NCBI GenBank assembly: GCA_963556195.1
Contig: OY744537.1
Location: 22,650,376 to 22,714,375, forward strand
Reading direction: 5' to 3'
Origin: Sepiola atlantica
Lineage: Eukaryota; Mollusca; Cephalopoda; Sepiida; Sepiolidae
DNA length: 64,000 bases
A program made the translations under genes and the position numbers. Positions 34,501-46,439 of the stretch are shown here, piece by piece; position 1 is the first letter of the stretch, and every line of letters begins with the position of its first letter. The notes under the pieces are model-generated. The model was not told where the DNA came from, did not search any database, and was given only the letters and a program-made list of their open reading frames with translations.

Positions 34501-37500
34501 GGTTACAAATATGGTTACAAATTATGGTAACAAATATTAATTTTTATGGTTACAAATTATGGTTACGAATATTAATTTTTATGGTTACAAATTATGGTTA
34601 CAAATATTAATTTTTATGGTTACAAATATGGTTACAAATTATGGTTACAAATATTAATTTTATGGTTACAAATATGGTTACAAATTATTGTTACAAATAT
34701 TAATTTTTATGGTTACAAATATGGTTACAAATTATGGTTACAAATATAAATTTTTATGGTTACAAATTATGGTTACAAATATTAATTTTTATGGTTACAA
34801 ATATGGTTACGAATTATGGTTACAAATATTAATTTTTATGGTTACAAATTATGGTTACAAATTATTGTTACAAATATTAATTTTTATGGTTACAAATATG
34901 GTTACAAATATTAATTTTTATGGTTACAAATATGGTTACAAATTATGGTTACAAATATTAATTTTTATGGTTACAAATATGGTTACAAATTATTGTTACA
35001 AATATTAATTTTCATGGTTACAAATATGGTTACAAATTATGGTTACAAATATTAATTTTTATGGTTACAAATTATTGTTACGAATATTAATTTTTATGGT
35101 TACAAATTATGGTTACAAATTATGGTTACAAATATTAATTTTATGGTTACAAATATGGTTACAAATTATGGTTACAAATATGGTTACAAATTATTGTTTC
35201 AAATATTAATTTTTATGGTTACAAATATAGTTACAAATATGGTTACAAATTATGGTTACAAATATTAATTTTTATGGTAACAAATATTGGTTACAAATTA
35301 TGGTTACAAATATTAATTTTTATGGTTACAAATTCTGGTTACAAATATTAATTTTTATGGTTACAAATATGGTTACAAATTATGGTTACAAATATTAATT
35401 TTTATGGTTACAAATTATGGTTACAAATATTAATTTTTATGATTACAAATATGGTTACAAATTATGGTTACAAATATTAATTTTTATGGTTACAAATATG
35501 GTTACAAATTATTGTTACAAATATTAATTTTCATGGTTACAAATATGGTTACAAATTATGGTAACAAATATTAATTTTTATGGTTACAAATTATGGTTAC
35601 GAATATTAATTTTTATGGTTACAAATTATGGTTACAAATATTAATTTTTATGGTTACAAATATGGTTACAAATTATGGTTACAAATATTAATTTTATGGT
35701 TACAAATATGGTTACAAATTATTGTTACAAATATTAATTTTTATGGTTACAAATATGGTTACAAATTATGGTTACAAATATAAATTTTTATGGTTACAAA
35801 TTATGGTTACAAATATTAATTTTTATGGTTACAAATATGGTTACGAATTATGGTTACAAATATTAATTTTTATGATTACAAATATGGTTACAAATTATGG
35901 TTACAAATATTAATTTTTATGGTTACAAATATGGTTACAAATATTAATTTTTATGGTTACAAATATGGTTACAAATTATGGTTACAAATATAAATTTTTA
36001 TGGTTACAAATTATGGTTACAAATATTAATTTTTATGGTTACAAATATGGTTACGAATTATGGTTACAAATATTAATTTTTATGGTTACAAATTATGGTT
36101 ACAAATTATTGTTACAAATATTAATTTTTATGGTTACAAATATGGTTACAAATATTAATTTTTATGGTTACAAATATGGTTACAAATTATGGTTACGAAT
36201 ATTAATTTTTATGGTTACAAATTATGGTTACAAATTATGGTTACAAATATTAATTTTTATGGTTACAAATTATGGTTACAAATTATGGTTACAAATATTA
36301 ATTTTATGGTTACAAATTATGGTTACAAATTATTGTTACAAATATTGATTTTTATGGTTACAAATTATGGTTACAAATTATTGTTACAAATATTAATTTT
36401 TATGGTTACAAATATAGTTACAAATATTAATTTTTATGGTTACAAATATGGTTACAAATTATGGTTACAAATATTAATTTTCATGGTTACAAATATGGTT
36501 ACAAATTATGGTTACAAATATTAATTTTTATGGTTACAAATTATGGTTACGAATATTAACTTTTATGGTTACAAATTATGGTTACAAATTATGGTTACAA
36601 ATATTAATTTTATGGTTGCAAATATGGTTACAAATTATGGTTACAAATATAAATTGTTATGGTTACAAATTATGGTTACAAATATTAATTTTTATGGTTA
36701 CAAATATGGTTACGAATTATGGTTACAAATATTAATTTTTATGGTTACAAATTATGGTTACAAATTATTGTTTCAAATATTAATTTTATGGTTACAAATA
36801 TGGTTACAAATTATGGTTACAAATATTAATTTTTATGGTTACAAATTCTGGTTACAAATATTAATTTTTATGGTAACAAATATGGTTACAAATTATGGTT
36901 ACAAATATTAATTTTTATGGTTACAAATTCTGGTTACAAATATTAATTGTTATGGTTACAAATATGGTTACAAATTATGGTTACAAATATTAATTTTTAT
37001 GGTTACAAATTCTGGTTACAAATATTAATTTTTATGATTACAAATATGGTTACAAATTATGGTTACAAATATTAATTTTTATGGTTACAAATATGGTTAC
37101 AAATTATTGTTACAAATATTAATTTTCATGGTTACAAATATGGTTACAAATTATGGTAACAAATATTAATTTTTATGGTTACAAATTATGGTTACGAATA
37201 TTAATTTTTATGGTTACAAATTATGGTTACAAATATTAATTTTTATGGTTACAAATATGGTTACAAATTATGGTTACAAATATTAATTTTATGGTTACAA
37301 ATATGGTTACACATATTAATTTTTATGGTTACAAATATGGTTACGAATTATGGTTACAAATATTAATTTTTATGGTTACAAATTATGGTTACAAATTTTT
37401 GTTACACATATTAATTTTTATGGTTACAAATATGGTTACAAATATTAATTTTTATGGTTACAAATATGGTTACAAATTATGGTTACAAATATTAATTTTT

Positions 37501-37731
37501 ATGGTTACAAATTCTGGTTACAAATATTAATTTTTATGGTTACAAATATGGTTACAAATTATGGTTACAAATATTAATTTTTATGGTTACAAATTCTGGT
37601 TACAAATATTAATTTTTATGGTTACAAATATGGTTACAAATACTGGTTACAAATATTAATTTTTATGGTTACAAATTCTGGTTACAAATATTAATTTTTA
37701 TGGTTACAAATTCTGGTTACAAATATTAATT
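31553..37731. repeat. 6.2-kb GGTTACAAAT satellite
   Basis: The 10-mer GGTTACAAAT recurs through the whole block. Three spacers alternate: AT, TAT, and a 12-nt ATTAATTTTTAT, giving 12-, 13- and 22-bp units. Recurrent variants (GGTTACGAAT, TGTTACAAAT, GGTAACAAAT, GATTACAAAT, TTCTGGTTAC) mark longer blocks that have been copied within the array. For example 32412-32639 and 36508-36735 encode frames differing at one residue, as do 32447-32746 and 33854-34153. Frames inside it (MVTNINFYGYK-like) have no sign of real coding use. Confidence 0.97.
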
Positions 37732-37789
37732 TTTTATTTCTCATTGAGTATTGAAATTCTTACATTTCATAGAATTTCGACCTTGTTTC

Positions 37790-38080
37790 TCCATCACAGC
37801 TGAAAAACTTTCCTTTCTTCATCTATGTGTCTAGCATTTTCATGGACAATGTTTCTTTGCAAAGGCTTTTCGTCTGTGGAACACATTACCACGGGACTGC
37901 TTCCCTGCAGATTACAACATAGTCGTTTTCAAATCCAATGTCAATAAATAACTGCCATAAACCTTCCCCATAACTAATCAAACTTATTTCATTCCATTAA
38001 TCATTTTGAATACTCTCATAATATTCTTCATCTCTCAACTAACAACCATTTCATCTCATTAACCCTTATCCTCGAGTGGA
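37790..38080 (+). pseudogene. LINE C-terminus and 3' UTR
   Basis: It reads A-K-A-F-R-L-W-N-T-L-P-R-D-C-F-P-A-D-Y-N-I-V-V-F-K-S-N-V-N-K then stop. The R-L-W-N-x-L-P...F-K motif is the extreme C-terminus of jockey/I-like LINEs. Its 5' part is cut off about 60 bp past the end of the satellite. Confidence 0.65.
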
Positions 38081-38414
38081 TTTTGGCCCTGATAAGTGGT
38101 GATGCATTAGTAAAAAAAGCAACAACTGTAGAATTTCCATGGGGTCTTCTTAGTAGAAATAAATACGAATATGCCTGTTAATTCATATGTGTGTTCGTCA
38201 AAAATTCTAAGTCTTAAATAGTGACTATGACATTTGTAGGGACTATGATTGGAACTGTGTTGTTCGTCATTATGTTGGTAACATCCATGTCAGTGACGTC
38301 CACTATATTAAAGTAGTTAATTGCATCTGTAGCTTCTTGACATAACAATCCTCGTTAAGTACTGTAAATACGATTCTAAGTTTATCTTATGCAGTCTTGT
38401 TACTAGTATCGAGT
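38081..38414. other. Intergenic DNA
   Basis: I see nothing supportable. It probably includes the tail of the LINE and upstream flank of the LTR-like block. Confidence 0.4.
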
Positions 38415-39045
38415 TGCCTGCCATTTTGGAAACGCCAGGTGGCGCTCCTATCAGTGACTATAAAATGAGCTGCACAGACAAAATTGTTTCTCTTCCTCGA
38501 TACCGATTCACTCCAGACCTCGATCTGGGGATTGCTTTGATAAACATTTCAATATGTGTACGTTTCATACAAACATGGTACATAAGACTTTTCTCTACTT
38601 ACACACACATACATTCACATCACACTTTCTTATACACATTCTCAATGGATAATTTGCCTCCATGAGCGTTTTGCACAAGCACACTATGTTGGTACGTAAG
38701 ACTTTTTCTACACACACACACACATACACATCATTCTACCTGGACCGTTTCATACATATTTTCGTGAACTCAATTTCTTAGCATGCACCATGTGGTACAT
38801 TAACTTTTTCTCTCTACATACACACATACATACGCGCACACACACACACGCACATATGATTCTACTTACACTCTCTTTGTACACATTCTTATAAACTCTA
38901 TTTCATAGCGAACTCAGTTAGGTTTGTGACCAATAAATGCTTCGTTTTATACTTCTATATTGTCTCTGAGTTGTTACTTTGTTTTCATGTGGCATGCTTG
39001 TATTCTGAACACATAAATATATATAGGATACCCGGCGCTGTACAA
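38415..39045 (+). repeat. LTR-like block, second copy
   Basis: It shares with 2443-2970 the motif order CCAGGTGG, TATAAAA (38460), (CA)-rich stretches, AATAAATG (38933), TTGTTACTTTG, GAACACA..AATATATA and GATACCC.GCGCTGT. It holds internal tandem blocks with GGTACATAAGACTTTT followed by CACACATACA. I cannot define exact ends. Confidence 0.4.
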
Positions 39046-39459
39046 GTATCAACCGAAACTCCCAAAGTGTCAGTCAAGTGTCTTATAGCTTCATGTGGCA
39101 TTGTAAACCTATCTTGACTCGATTTGTTTCTTTCTCTCTTGAAGAAAGTCTAGATTCAACCTTTTCTTGGTGTGCACCCATTTGATTGGTCAATCTGTGC
39201 ATAGGCAGTTAAGTCATGCATGCGCACTTCATTCGAAAATAGCTTGTTATATAATTTAGAAAATAAATGAATACCAACATTAGTTTTAAATTATTCATTT
39301 TGCTATCAGCTAAAAATCTAACCATAATCAGCTGGCGATAAAGTGATTGTAAATTGAAAAGACATCTGGTTAGGAATAAAAAAAACACTTAAAGTCTGAC
39401 ACAATTATATTTCTAGAGTTTGAGAGACTAATTCTTTCTTTATACATCTATATTATAAC
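39046..39459. other. AT-rich intergenic DNA
   Basis: I see nothing supportable here. Confidence 0.4.
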
Positions 39460-39570
39460 CAGTGGGGTGCAGAGGTCTGATGACGTCTGGGGTAAATCTT
39501 GATTGTATGCTGCAAAGACTCAAGTATAAAGCATAAAATACTGTAAAATATTATGAGAAAGGAAAATATT
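39460..39570 (+). mobile_element. hAT-type MITE family D, 5' part only
   Basis: It begins CAGTGGGGTGCAGAGG, matching the end of family D (CAGTGGCATGCAGAGG), and continues with TGTATGCTGCAAAGACTCAAGTATAA as in the copy at 45345. The right end is missing. Confidence 0.55.
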
Positions 39571-39637
39571 TTGAATTGGATACAAACACAGATATAACAC
39601 GAAATTTTAACAATAAGTATTAGATATCAAAATATCA

Positions 39638-39711
39638 AGATACTCTAAAGAAACTGAAATTTGGGGAATATTTATAAATATTCCCCAAATTTCAGTTTCT
39701 GTAGAGTATTT
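39638..39711. repeat. 74-bp palindrome without spacer
   Basis: Arms 39638-39674 and 39675-39711 are reverse complements over 37 bp with only two mismatches, and there is no spacer. The right arm is the first 37 bp of repeat family C. Confidence 0.9.
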
Positions 39712-40049
39712 TAAACAGTTTTTAGGAGACATAATACGGGCACAACCTCCCATTAGAAAATTCAAATATTTCAGATTTGCATTAAATTTGATGCATAGTA
39801 ATTAGACACCAATAAAGCAAAGTTCCCTGAATTTCAATTTCTTCTTAAAACTCTTGAAGCTTAAGCCTTAAAGTTTAGACATTTTCTAGATTCAAAATAA
39901 TGTCATGGATTTTGACCAAAACTGGAATAAGGATTCTCAGTTTTAGTACTATTATATTTTGAATTCAATCTTTGTAAAGGGCCATAAAAGTAATGCAAAA
40001 CTGTTCTGTTTGGGGAATTAATTTTACCTGTCTTAGGACGCGTACTTTC

Positions 40050-40051
<2 letters not shown>
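39675..40051 (+). repeat. Dispersed repeat family C, copy 2
   Basis: It starts TAAATATTCC exactly at the centre of the palindrome at 39638-39711. It then follows 24179-24560 closely (GCACAACCTCCCAT, ATTTCAGATTTGCATTAAAT, AAACTGTTCTG, TTAATTTTAC) and ends in a (TA)n tract. Confidence 0.7.
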
Positions 40052-40098
<47 letters not shown>

Positions 40099-40562
40099 AT
40101 AAATAATAAATATTTGTTATTGTTTATTATCTATGTACGTATACGTTTCGTCCTTAATAATCGGGACTCATCAGCATAGCGATATGACTATTCACTACCG
40201 GTCATGCGATTCGAAACCCTGGCTGTCAAAAGCATTCAATAGGCGGGGCCTAGACTGTTGCATTATGCTGTAAATGACGCCTATATATATATGCAACACT
40301 CTACGCCTCGCCTATTGGATGCTTTCGACAGCCTGCTTCTATGGTCACTGACTTTGCCATTTAAAACGTTAATTTACTCTCCCATTTCTAGACAATGCAT
40401 GGTGGGCACACGCTCCGACTACTGAGTTTAATATCACTTTGGTATTGGGGTTCGAACCGTGTGACCGGCAGGGATTGTCTTCTCCTATACTAATGATTGC
40501 AGGTTTGTCATGAAACACATGTGTATATGGGTTAATTTGAAAAATATTATTTATAAATAATT

Positions 40563-40602
<40 letters not shown>
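40052..40602. repeat. (TA)n-bracketed block with internal hairpin
   Basis: (TA)n tracts at 40052-40096 and 40568-40602 enclose about 470 bp. Inside, 40221-40261 and 40293-40333 form a 41-bp inverted repeat with five mismatches and a 31-nt loop that includes TATATATATAT. No ORF is present. It may be a MITE inserted in a TA tract. Confidence 0.65.
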
Positions 40603-40606
<4 letters not shown>

Positions 40607-41502
40607 AATTCCTGTGAGGTTCTGCCTACAAGAGTAAATCCCGTTGAATCGTTATTGCGTTTATATAATAGTGCTCAATAATACATAGAGCTGCATATTT
40701 ATTTTATATAAATCCTTTTTATTCATGAAAATATTTTTGGCTACACATTTGCAGACATGCTTCAATTCTAGCTGGAAATCAGCTGAATTCCATCAGGCCG
40801 GGTTCTTAGTATAAAGGTGTCTTCATACTAATATAGGTGCTCAGTCTTTCACGGAAACCAATAATGCAGTCCTCACGTTCGTTCGCTCCCACTCGTATCC
40901 CGGGCTAATACCTCTAATGTTGGTTCATGTGCCATCACCGACTTTTGAGCATATTCTCGGGACACCAGCTTTGACAAAGTTTCCACTCCCCTGAAGAAGA
41001 CTGGTGGTGTTGAATTACTTTCGTTGACCGGGCCATACCTCACCCACATGATGTTAATTGATCAGAAGTCCATACTGGGGTCGATCAGAGAATTAATCGT
41101 AAACTGAAGGATGAGAAATACATAAAAAAAGAACAGATAAGTAAGGTATCGATAAGTCGAAAAAATATTCTTAATTAAACAAAATAAGAATATATATTTC
41201 CATGAAACTTGTAGTTACAATATAAAAAGTATTTCGCTGGTTAGGGGTTAATACCTCTGTACTTTTAGACTGAGTTTGGGTTTCAACTTTGACTCACAAA
41301 GTTTACTGGACAGTCATCGGTTAAGGTTTTTGGGTGGACGATGGGGTGAAAAGCATTTATCCCCATCTGGGCGAAGAAAAGCAATTCTTTCAGGGTGATA
41401 ACAACCACGATGATTTCTCTAACTTGAGCTCCGAATTCTAATTCTGAACTCTAAATCTGAACTTCCAAACTAAATAAATTCACAATTGCCGCACCTTATA
41501 TT
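40603..41502. other. Intergenic DNA
   Basis: Around 40670-40800 there is similarity to the family at 24590-24700. The remainder is unassigned. Confidence 0.4.
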
Positions 41503-41869
41503 ATGTGGCAAGGTAACTTGGCGTTGTCCGACCAAGTTCTAACTACCTTACTCAGTAAGCAATTTCATTGGTTACTTACTTATTGGAATCCTCCTCTCAG
41601 GCGGGTTTTCTCCTGTCAATCATTATTTCTCTCTTTCAGTAGCCCGGCCACAACCTATGCGGTATTCCACCGTAGACGCATCTCTATACATTCCCATCAT
41701 TCTCATGGCCTGGATTATTTTTACACGGAACTTATCTCAAGTGAGTGGGGGCCAACCTTCTCATCATCCACTGCAGTTATCATAACAGGACTGCACTATC
41801 TCAGAAAATTAAAAACAATATTTCTTTCAATGCATGTTAACCTTTTCCTGAGTCGCGTTAGATCTAGCA

Positions 41870-42240
41870 GGTTTTTGGAGAAGATGCGATGTGTAACGCA
41901 AATTAAGGAGTGGTTCAACCGATTCAAAAATGGCCGCATATCAGCGGAGAGTGACCAGCGTTCTGGCAGGCTCCAAACTGTTCGGAGTGCAGCTGTTATT
42001 GAGAAGGTGAAAAAAAAGAGATAATGCGGAACGCAACGGCGGAGATGAACACCATTTCAAAAGAAGACTTCCAGAGATGTTTGCAGCGGTGGATGGATCG
42101 GTGGGCTAAGTGTGTGCCAGCACAAGGGGCCGATTTTGAAGGAGATTAGTGTCCCAACCCCGTCACGTATTTGAAATATTTTTTCTGGCCTAAGGTTGAA
42201 TACGTTTTAGACAAGCCTCGTATATACGTCTTCGTTTCAT
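41870..42240 (+). pseudogene. Internally deleted mariner transposase
   Basis: From about 41887 the frame reads Q-I-K-E-W-F-N-R-F-K-N-G-R-I-S-A-E-S-D-Q-R-S-G-R-L, the second helix-turn-helix and linker of mariner transposases. At 42022, right after a run of lysine codons, it ends. The next frame reads M-N-T-I-S-K-E-D-F-Q-R-C, W-M-D-R-W-A-K-C-V-P-A-Q-G-A-D-F-E-G-D, the known mariner C-terminus. The whole DD34D catalytic core between these is missing. Confidence 0.75.
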
Positions 42241-42573
42241 TTAGTATAACAAAATCCAACAGAGTGCACAATTATTTAAAAATAAAAGCGTAATAATTAT
42301 TTTAAATATTACAGAAGTCCAGATCAACATGATACTTTAGGTTTCAGGCAGACAAAAATGGGTTTTCTTAAGTTTTAATTATGTTTATAAAAGGCTCACT
42401 TGGCTTTCTTCACTCATAAACCGATCACTAGTCCTTTTTTCAGCAATATGGCTGAAGGAAGCCAGTAAGAGGTTTATAATTTTAAGTAAAACTCAAGAAA
42501 ATGCAGTATTTTTTACCAAGATCCGGTCTATTAGCTAAAAACCCAAGGTACTATGTTGAACTTCTGTAATAAT

Positions 42574-42630
<57 letters not shown>

Positions 42631-43071
42631 GGGTGTGTGTGTGTGTATATATTTTTTGTTTCATTTTACTTCAATTGGAGTTCTCAGAAATAGATATCCG
42701 TGTGTTTGATTAAAGTTCTCTTTATCTCTCAAACGTTGAGTTAATAATGAAGTAAAAAAAACATTAATTTTCCTCTCCCCAATTGATCACTTAACTATGT
42801 CACAGTATATATTTCTTTTGGTCTCTTGGTCTTACCGGATTCCAGGACAAGAATTCTTCTGGTCTGGTGGAGTATCCAGCTAAGTGCTGTTACTTGAGGT
42901 AACATCACTAGGAGAACGTGCACCATTCTTCGCACAAGCCAGTGTATAGTCGTATTTGGTCAGGGTTTATTTGTAGGGGGAAGTATCCTCATGTCAGGTT
43001 GTCCTGACACACCCTTGTACAGAGAGACCGAAGACACTCGAGGAATGTGTCTAGTAGGTAATTCAAACTCT

Positions 43072-43137
<66 letters not shown>

Positions 43138-43548
43138 AACGTGTATGCAAATATATATTTATATTAAAGAAAGTGAACAATAAAATCTTGGATCCACTAC
43201 GATTTGGATTTGCACCAAAATCTGATGGGTACTATTCAAGTCAAATTTACAGCGAGTTGATTATTAAAGCCCAAAAGTAACAAACAAACAAACAAACAAA
43301 AAAGAATTTGCACTTGATGACTGTTAAGTTTGGAACTATATTATTGAAACTATTTCACACTTTGTATATCTGGGCAATATGCCCACAGAAAACTGACCAG
43401 CATTTGTGAAACGAATACATGTGAAAATGTTTATTTATCGCACTTAACAACAAATGTTTATACTTGTTAAAAAAAAAACAGACGTCATCACATTTTTTAA
43501 AAACAATCTGCACTAAAAGCAACTTTTAGCTAAGCTCTTTATGACACT
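42241..43548. other. Intergenic DNA with two (TA)n tracts
   Basis: (TA)n lies at 42576-42624 and 43075-43134, with a short (TG)n run near 42630-42646. The block between them has average GC. No gene is supported. Confidence 0.5.
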
Positions 43549-43579
43549 GTTAGGGTTAGGGTTAGTGTTAGGGTTAGAG
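43549..43579. repeat. Short interstitial TTAGGG-like array
   Basis: About five units of (T)TAGGG/TTAGTG sit alone in AT-rich DNA. A similar patch of three imperfect units lies inside the MITE at 10203-10331. Confidence 0.8.
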
Positions 43580-43675
43580 TGAAGGCTTTATTTAAGCATC
43601 TTAATTAATATTCTTAATTTCCTTATGTCTGATTTCCAGGAGGCTTTTTATGCCACTATTGGTTCAATTCTACAC

Positions 43676-43965
43676 TATAGTTGTAGTCTTTTTAGTAGTA
43701 GTTTTAGCCGTTGATGGTTGTTGTTGTTGTTGTTGTTCCTCATAGCTGATTCAAGTCTGGCGATGCTGAGGATTGAGGTTTGCACTGATATGACTAAATA
43801 TTGCAGTAGTGTTTTGTTATTGCTTGCTGTAAGCTGGTTTAATGTTGGTGATGCTGATGCTTGAGGTCGTGCTGGCATGGCAAAATATAGGCAGTATTAT
43901 GGTCAGTAGCTGATTGTTGTTTGAGAAGGTTCACACTGACGTGGCGAACATAGGAAGGTATTATT
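43676..43965. repeat. Degenerate ~90-bp tandem units
   Basis: Three diverged units share AGCTG(A/G)TT, GGCGATGCTGA or GGTGATGCTGA, TTGAGG, GACATGGC-like and AATAT.GCAGTA motifs. A (TTG)n tract lies at 43718-43736. The reverse-strand frame has poly-Asn and no recognisable domain. Confidence 0.4.
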
Positions 43966-44610
43966 TCCCCAACAGAGATCCTAGCTGAAATCAATGCTGT
44001 GTGGATCCGTTGGCAGAAAAAAGTTTGATTTTCTTTGACATGTTGCCAGTAGCGATCAGCTTGTTTGATGTAATTGTCTTGACTTTTAGATAGGGCTGAT
44101 AAAATCTCAAATTCAATCCCGACAAAAAATAGAATATTTTTATTAACATAAATATATCAGCTTTAACACAAAATATCCTAAGACTTAAAAAACATATTTT
44201 TATTTATATATTTTTTATGTGAAACAGTACACAAAATAAAATATGGTGTTCCAGAGTTGCAATTCTCATGAAATATGTTATGTTTTTAGATCTCATTTTG
44301 GTTTGAAGACGCCGCCATACTGTCTGGCACGTGTTACCGTGACGACCGCCACCCAAGTGAGCCTTGTGTACGTGATTCCCGACCGCTTAAAAGTGGATTC
44401 AGCTGCATTGGGACTCGTTCTGTAATCGCTGTGATGGCACAAAAGTTGCAGCACATGATCATGCTGTTACCATAGCAATTACACGCGGATTGCTCATGTG
44501 CCATGTTCACTGTGGCAAAAAGAGCAACCCAAAAGAAACACAATTTTCTGAATCAGGAGCCATCTTTTCATCCGAAGACATATGTCTACTACTACGTCTG
44601 CCACTTTTGT
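43966..44610. other. Unassigned DNA, possibly U3 of an LTR
   Basis: No gene is recognised. The part after about 44240 has higher GC and leads into a TATA-like motif, which would suit an LTR promoter region. Confidence 0.3.
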
Positions 44611-45000
44611 ATAAATAGTGGGATCAGGCAACAGGCAGGCAGAGGGACCGCTAGCCACCGAGACCCGCGGCTGTTACGACCATCAGCGCTGCTGCTTCTA
44701 CCAACAACAACAGTCATCGCTGCTTCCGCTCCTACCAACAACAACAACAGTCGTCGCTGCGTCTACTCCTACCAACAACAACAACAGTCATCGCTGCTTC
44801 CGCTCCTACCAACAACAACAACAACAGTTATCGCTGCTTCCGCTCCTACCAACAACAACAACAACAGTCGTCGCTGCGTCTACTCCTACCAACAACAACA
44901 ACAAGTGCCGCCGCTGCTTCCATCATTACCACCAACAACAACGACGACAATTCTTGGTAATTTCCTTCCGTTTGTTTGGAAAATAAATGATTGAATTGTT
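44611..45000 (+). repeat. TATA-led (CAA)-rich minisatellite with poly(A) signal
   Basis: TATAAATAG at 44611 is followed by GGGATCAGGCAACAGGCAGG. From about 44690 to 44935 there are about seven units of TCCTACCAACAACAACAAC plus an AGTCATCGCTGC-like part (36-39 bp each). AAATAAATGATTGAA near 44982 gives a poly(A) signal. The layout suits an LTR R/U5 region. Frames read Gln- or Asn-rich repeats and are probably not genes. Confidence 0.55.
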
Positions 45001-45344
45001 ATAATTTCCATCCCGTGTTGTGTATTCCTTTCTGCTTGCCACCATACGCTTCCATAATATAACAAATAGAAATTTATTAAAAAGTAATATTCCACTATTT
45101 TTGTTTTATTTAACTGTGCTTACTTTTTTTTTGTTAAGATAAAATACCCCAAATAAACTACTAGATACAATTTCCTATATATTAAAAAAGTGTTTCTGTA
45201 CGTCTGTGCATTCGTATCTAAACAATTCTGACGCAAAAATGATCCCATATTGCGTACATTGTAAGTGATAAGTAACCGGTTGACATAACGTAGACTATTA
45301 TTTTAAATATATTTGGGATTTGGGGAATAAAATTTACTCAGAGT

Positions 45345-45542
45345 CAGTGGCATGCAGAGGTTTGGTGATATCCTGGTGATGCCTGTGGCAACTCCTTGTA
45401 TTGTATGCCCCAAAGACTCGAGTATAAGTCCTAGTACTGATAAATATTATGAGAACGAGAGATAGTTTGAACATGACTGACCCCCCCCCCCCTCCCCAAT
45501 TTGGATACCGGGGCTACTGCCCCCCTCCTCTGCATGCTACTG
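45345..45542. mobile_element. hAT-type MITE family D with perfect 8-bp TSD
   Basis: 198 bp. The left end is CAGTGGCATGCAGAGG. The right end is CCTCTGCATGCTACTG, its reverse complement with one mismatch. CTCAGAGT occurs on both sides (45337-45344 and 45543-45550). A poly(C) run is in the centre and no ORF is present. CAG..CTG-like ends with 8-bp duplication are characteristic of hAT elements. Confidence 0.9.
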
Positions 45543-45766
45543 CTCAGAGTGGTTTGGTAATGTGTTTAATTACTAATTTCATTTTTTTAAGTTCAAAAGT
45601 TTTTAGAATTTTAAATGAGACTTTTTAATTCATATAAGTGTTAGCTAGTGTGAGGTTGTAAGGTCGATATCTTTTTAACGAATTTGGTTATATTGAAGTA
45701 TTTAGTTTTAAAATGGCTGCCAAAGTTTTGCGATTAGTTTTGTCTCAATTTGCAAGCGGTGACGGA

Positions 45767-45793
45767 GCAAAATAATACCGGGTATTATTTTGC
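45767..45793. repeat. 27-bp perfect palindrome
   Basis: GCAAAATAATACC-G-GGTATTATTTTGC. It is present in the left arm of the foldback but not in the right arm. Confidence 0.9.
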
Positions 45794-46439
45794 CCTGTTT
45801 GATTTTTTGCACATTTCTTCTTTTTTTTTTTCAATTTTTACTTTGCAAATATTGCCGACTATTTTTTTTTTTTTTACATTTTTATTTTGCAAATATTGCC
45901 GACGTTCTTTTTTTTTTTACATTTTTATTTTGCAAATATTAATTTGTTTTCTGATTTTTGCGGATTTGTCCACTGTGCAAATTATATCTGGGTGCTCCTT
46001 TGTGATGGATGGCTGGCGGGCCTACAATGCGCTATCGTCACATGCAGTGGTAAACCACAGATACCACTTTGTTGAGCCACGATCCACACAAACCTTGTGG
46101 AAGGCAGCTGGAGTCTTTGTAAGGTAAAATTCCTTGTGATGAGAGGAAGTAAGAGGGAACATTTCCATAGTCACCTTCAGCAATGTCTCTAGCGGCATCG
46201 TATAAAAAACAATTTCTTCTGCAATATTCTATATTGGATACGCCATTATTGTGATGTTTAATTTGTTATATATTTCAATTTCAGTTTTGGGCATTCATAC
46301 TGTATGACTTACAGCAGAGAAATCGGAAACAAACAAAATATGCAACAAATAACTTTTACCAAACACATTAAAATTTAGTTTTCTACCGTCCTGTATAATT
46401 TTAAAGTGCGAAAACTGATTGCAAGTTTTAATATATCGG

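Noticed and set aside
32082..37530. Many 60-130-residue frames (MVTNINFYGYK-like)
   Set aside because: They are translations of the GGTTACAAAT satellite. Frames change with spacer length and have no independent sign of coding.
44503..44994. 163-residue Gln/Asn-rich frame
   Set aside because: It consists of the (CAA)-rich minisatellite. It sits between a TATA-like motif and a poly(A) signal and is better explained as an LTR-type transcript than a protein.
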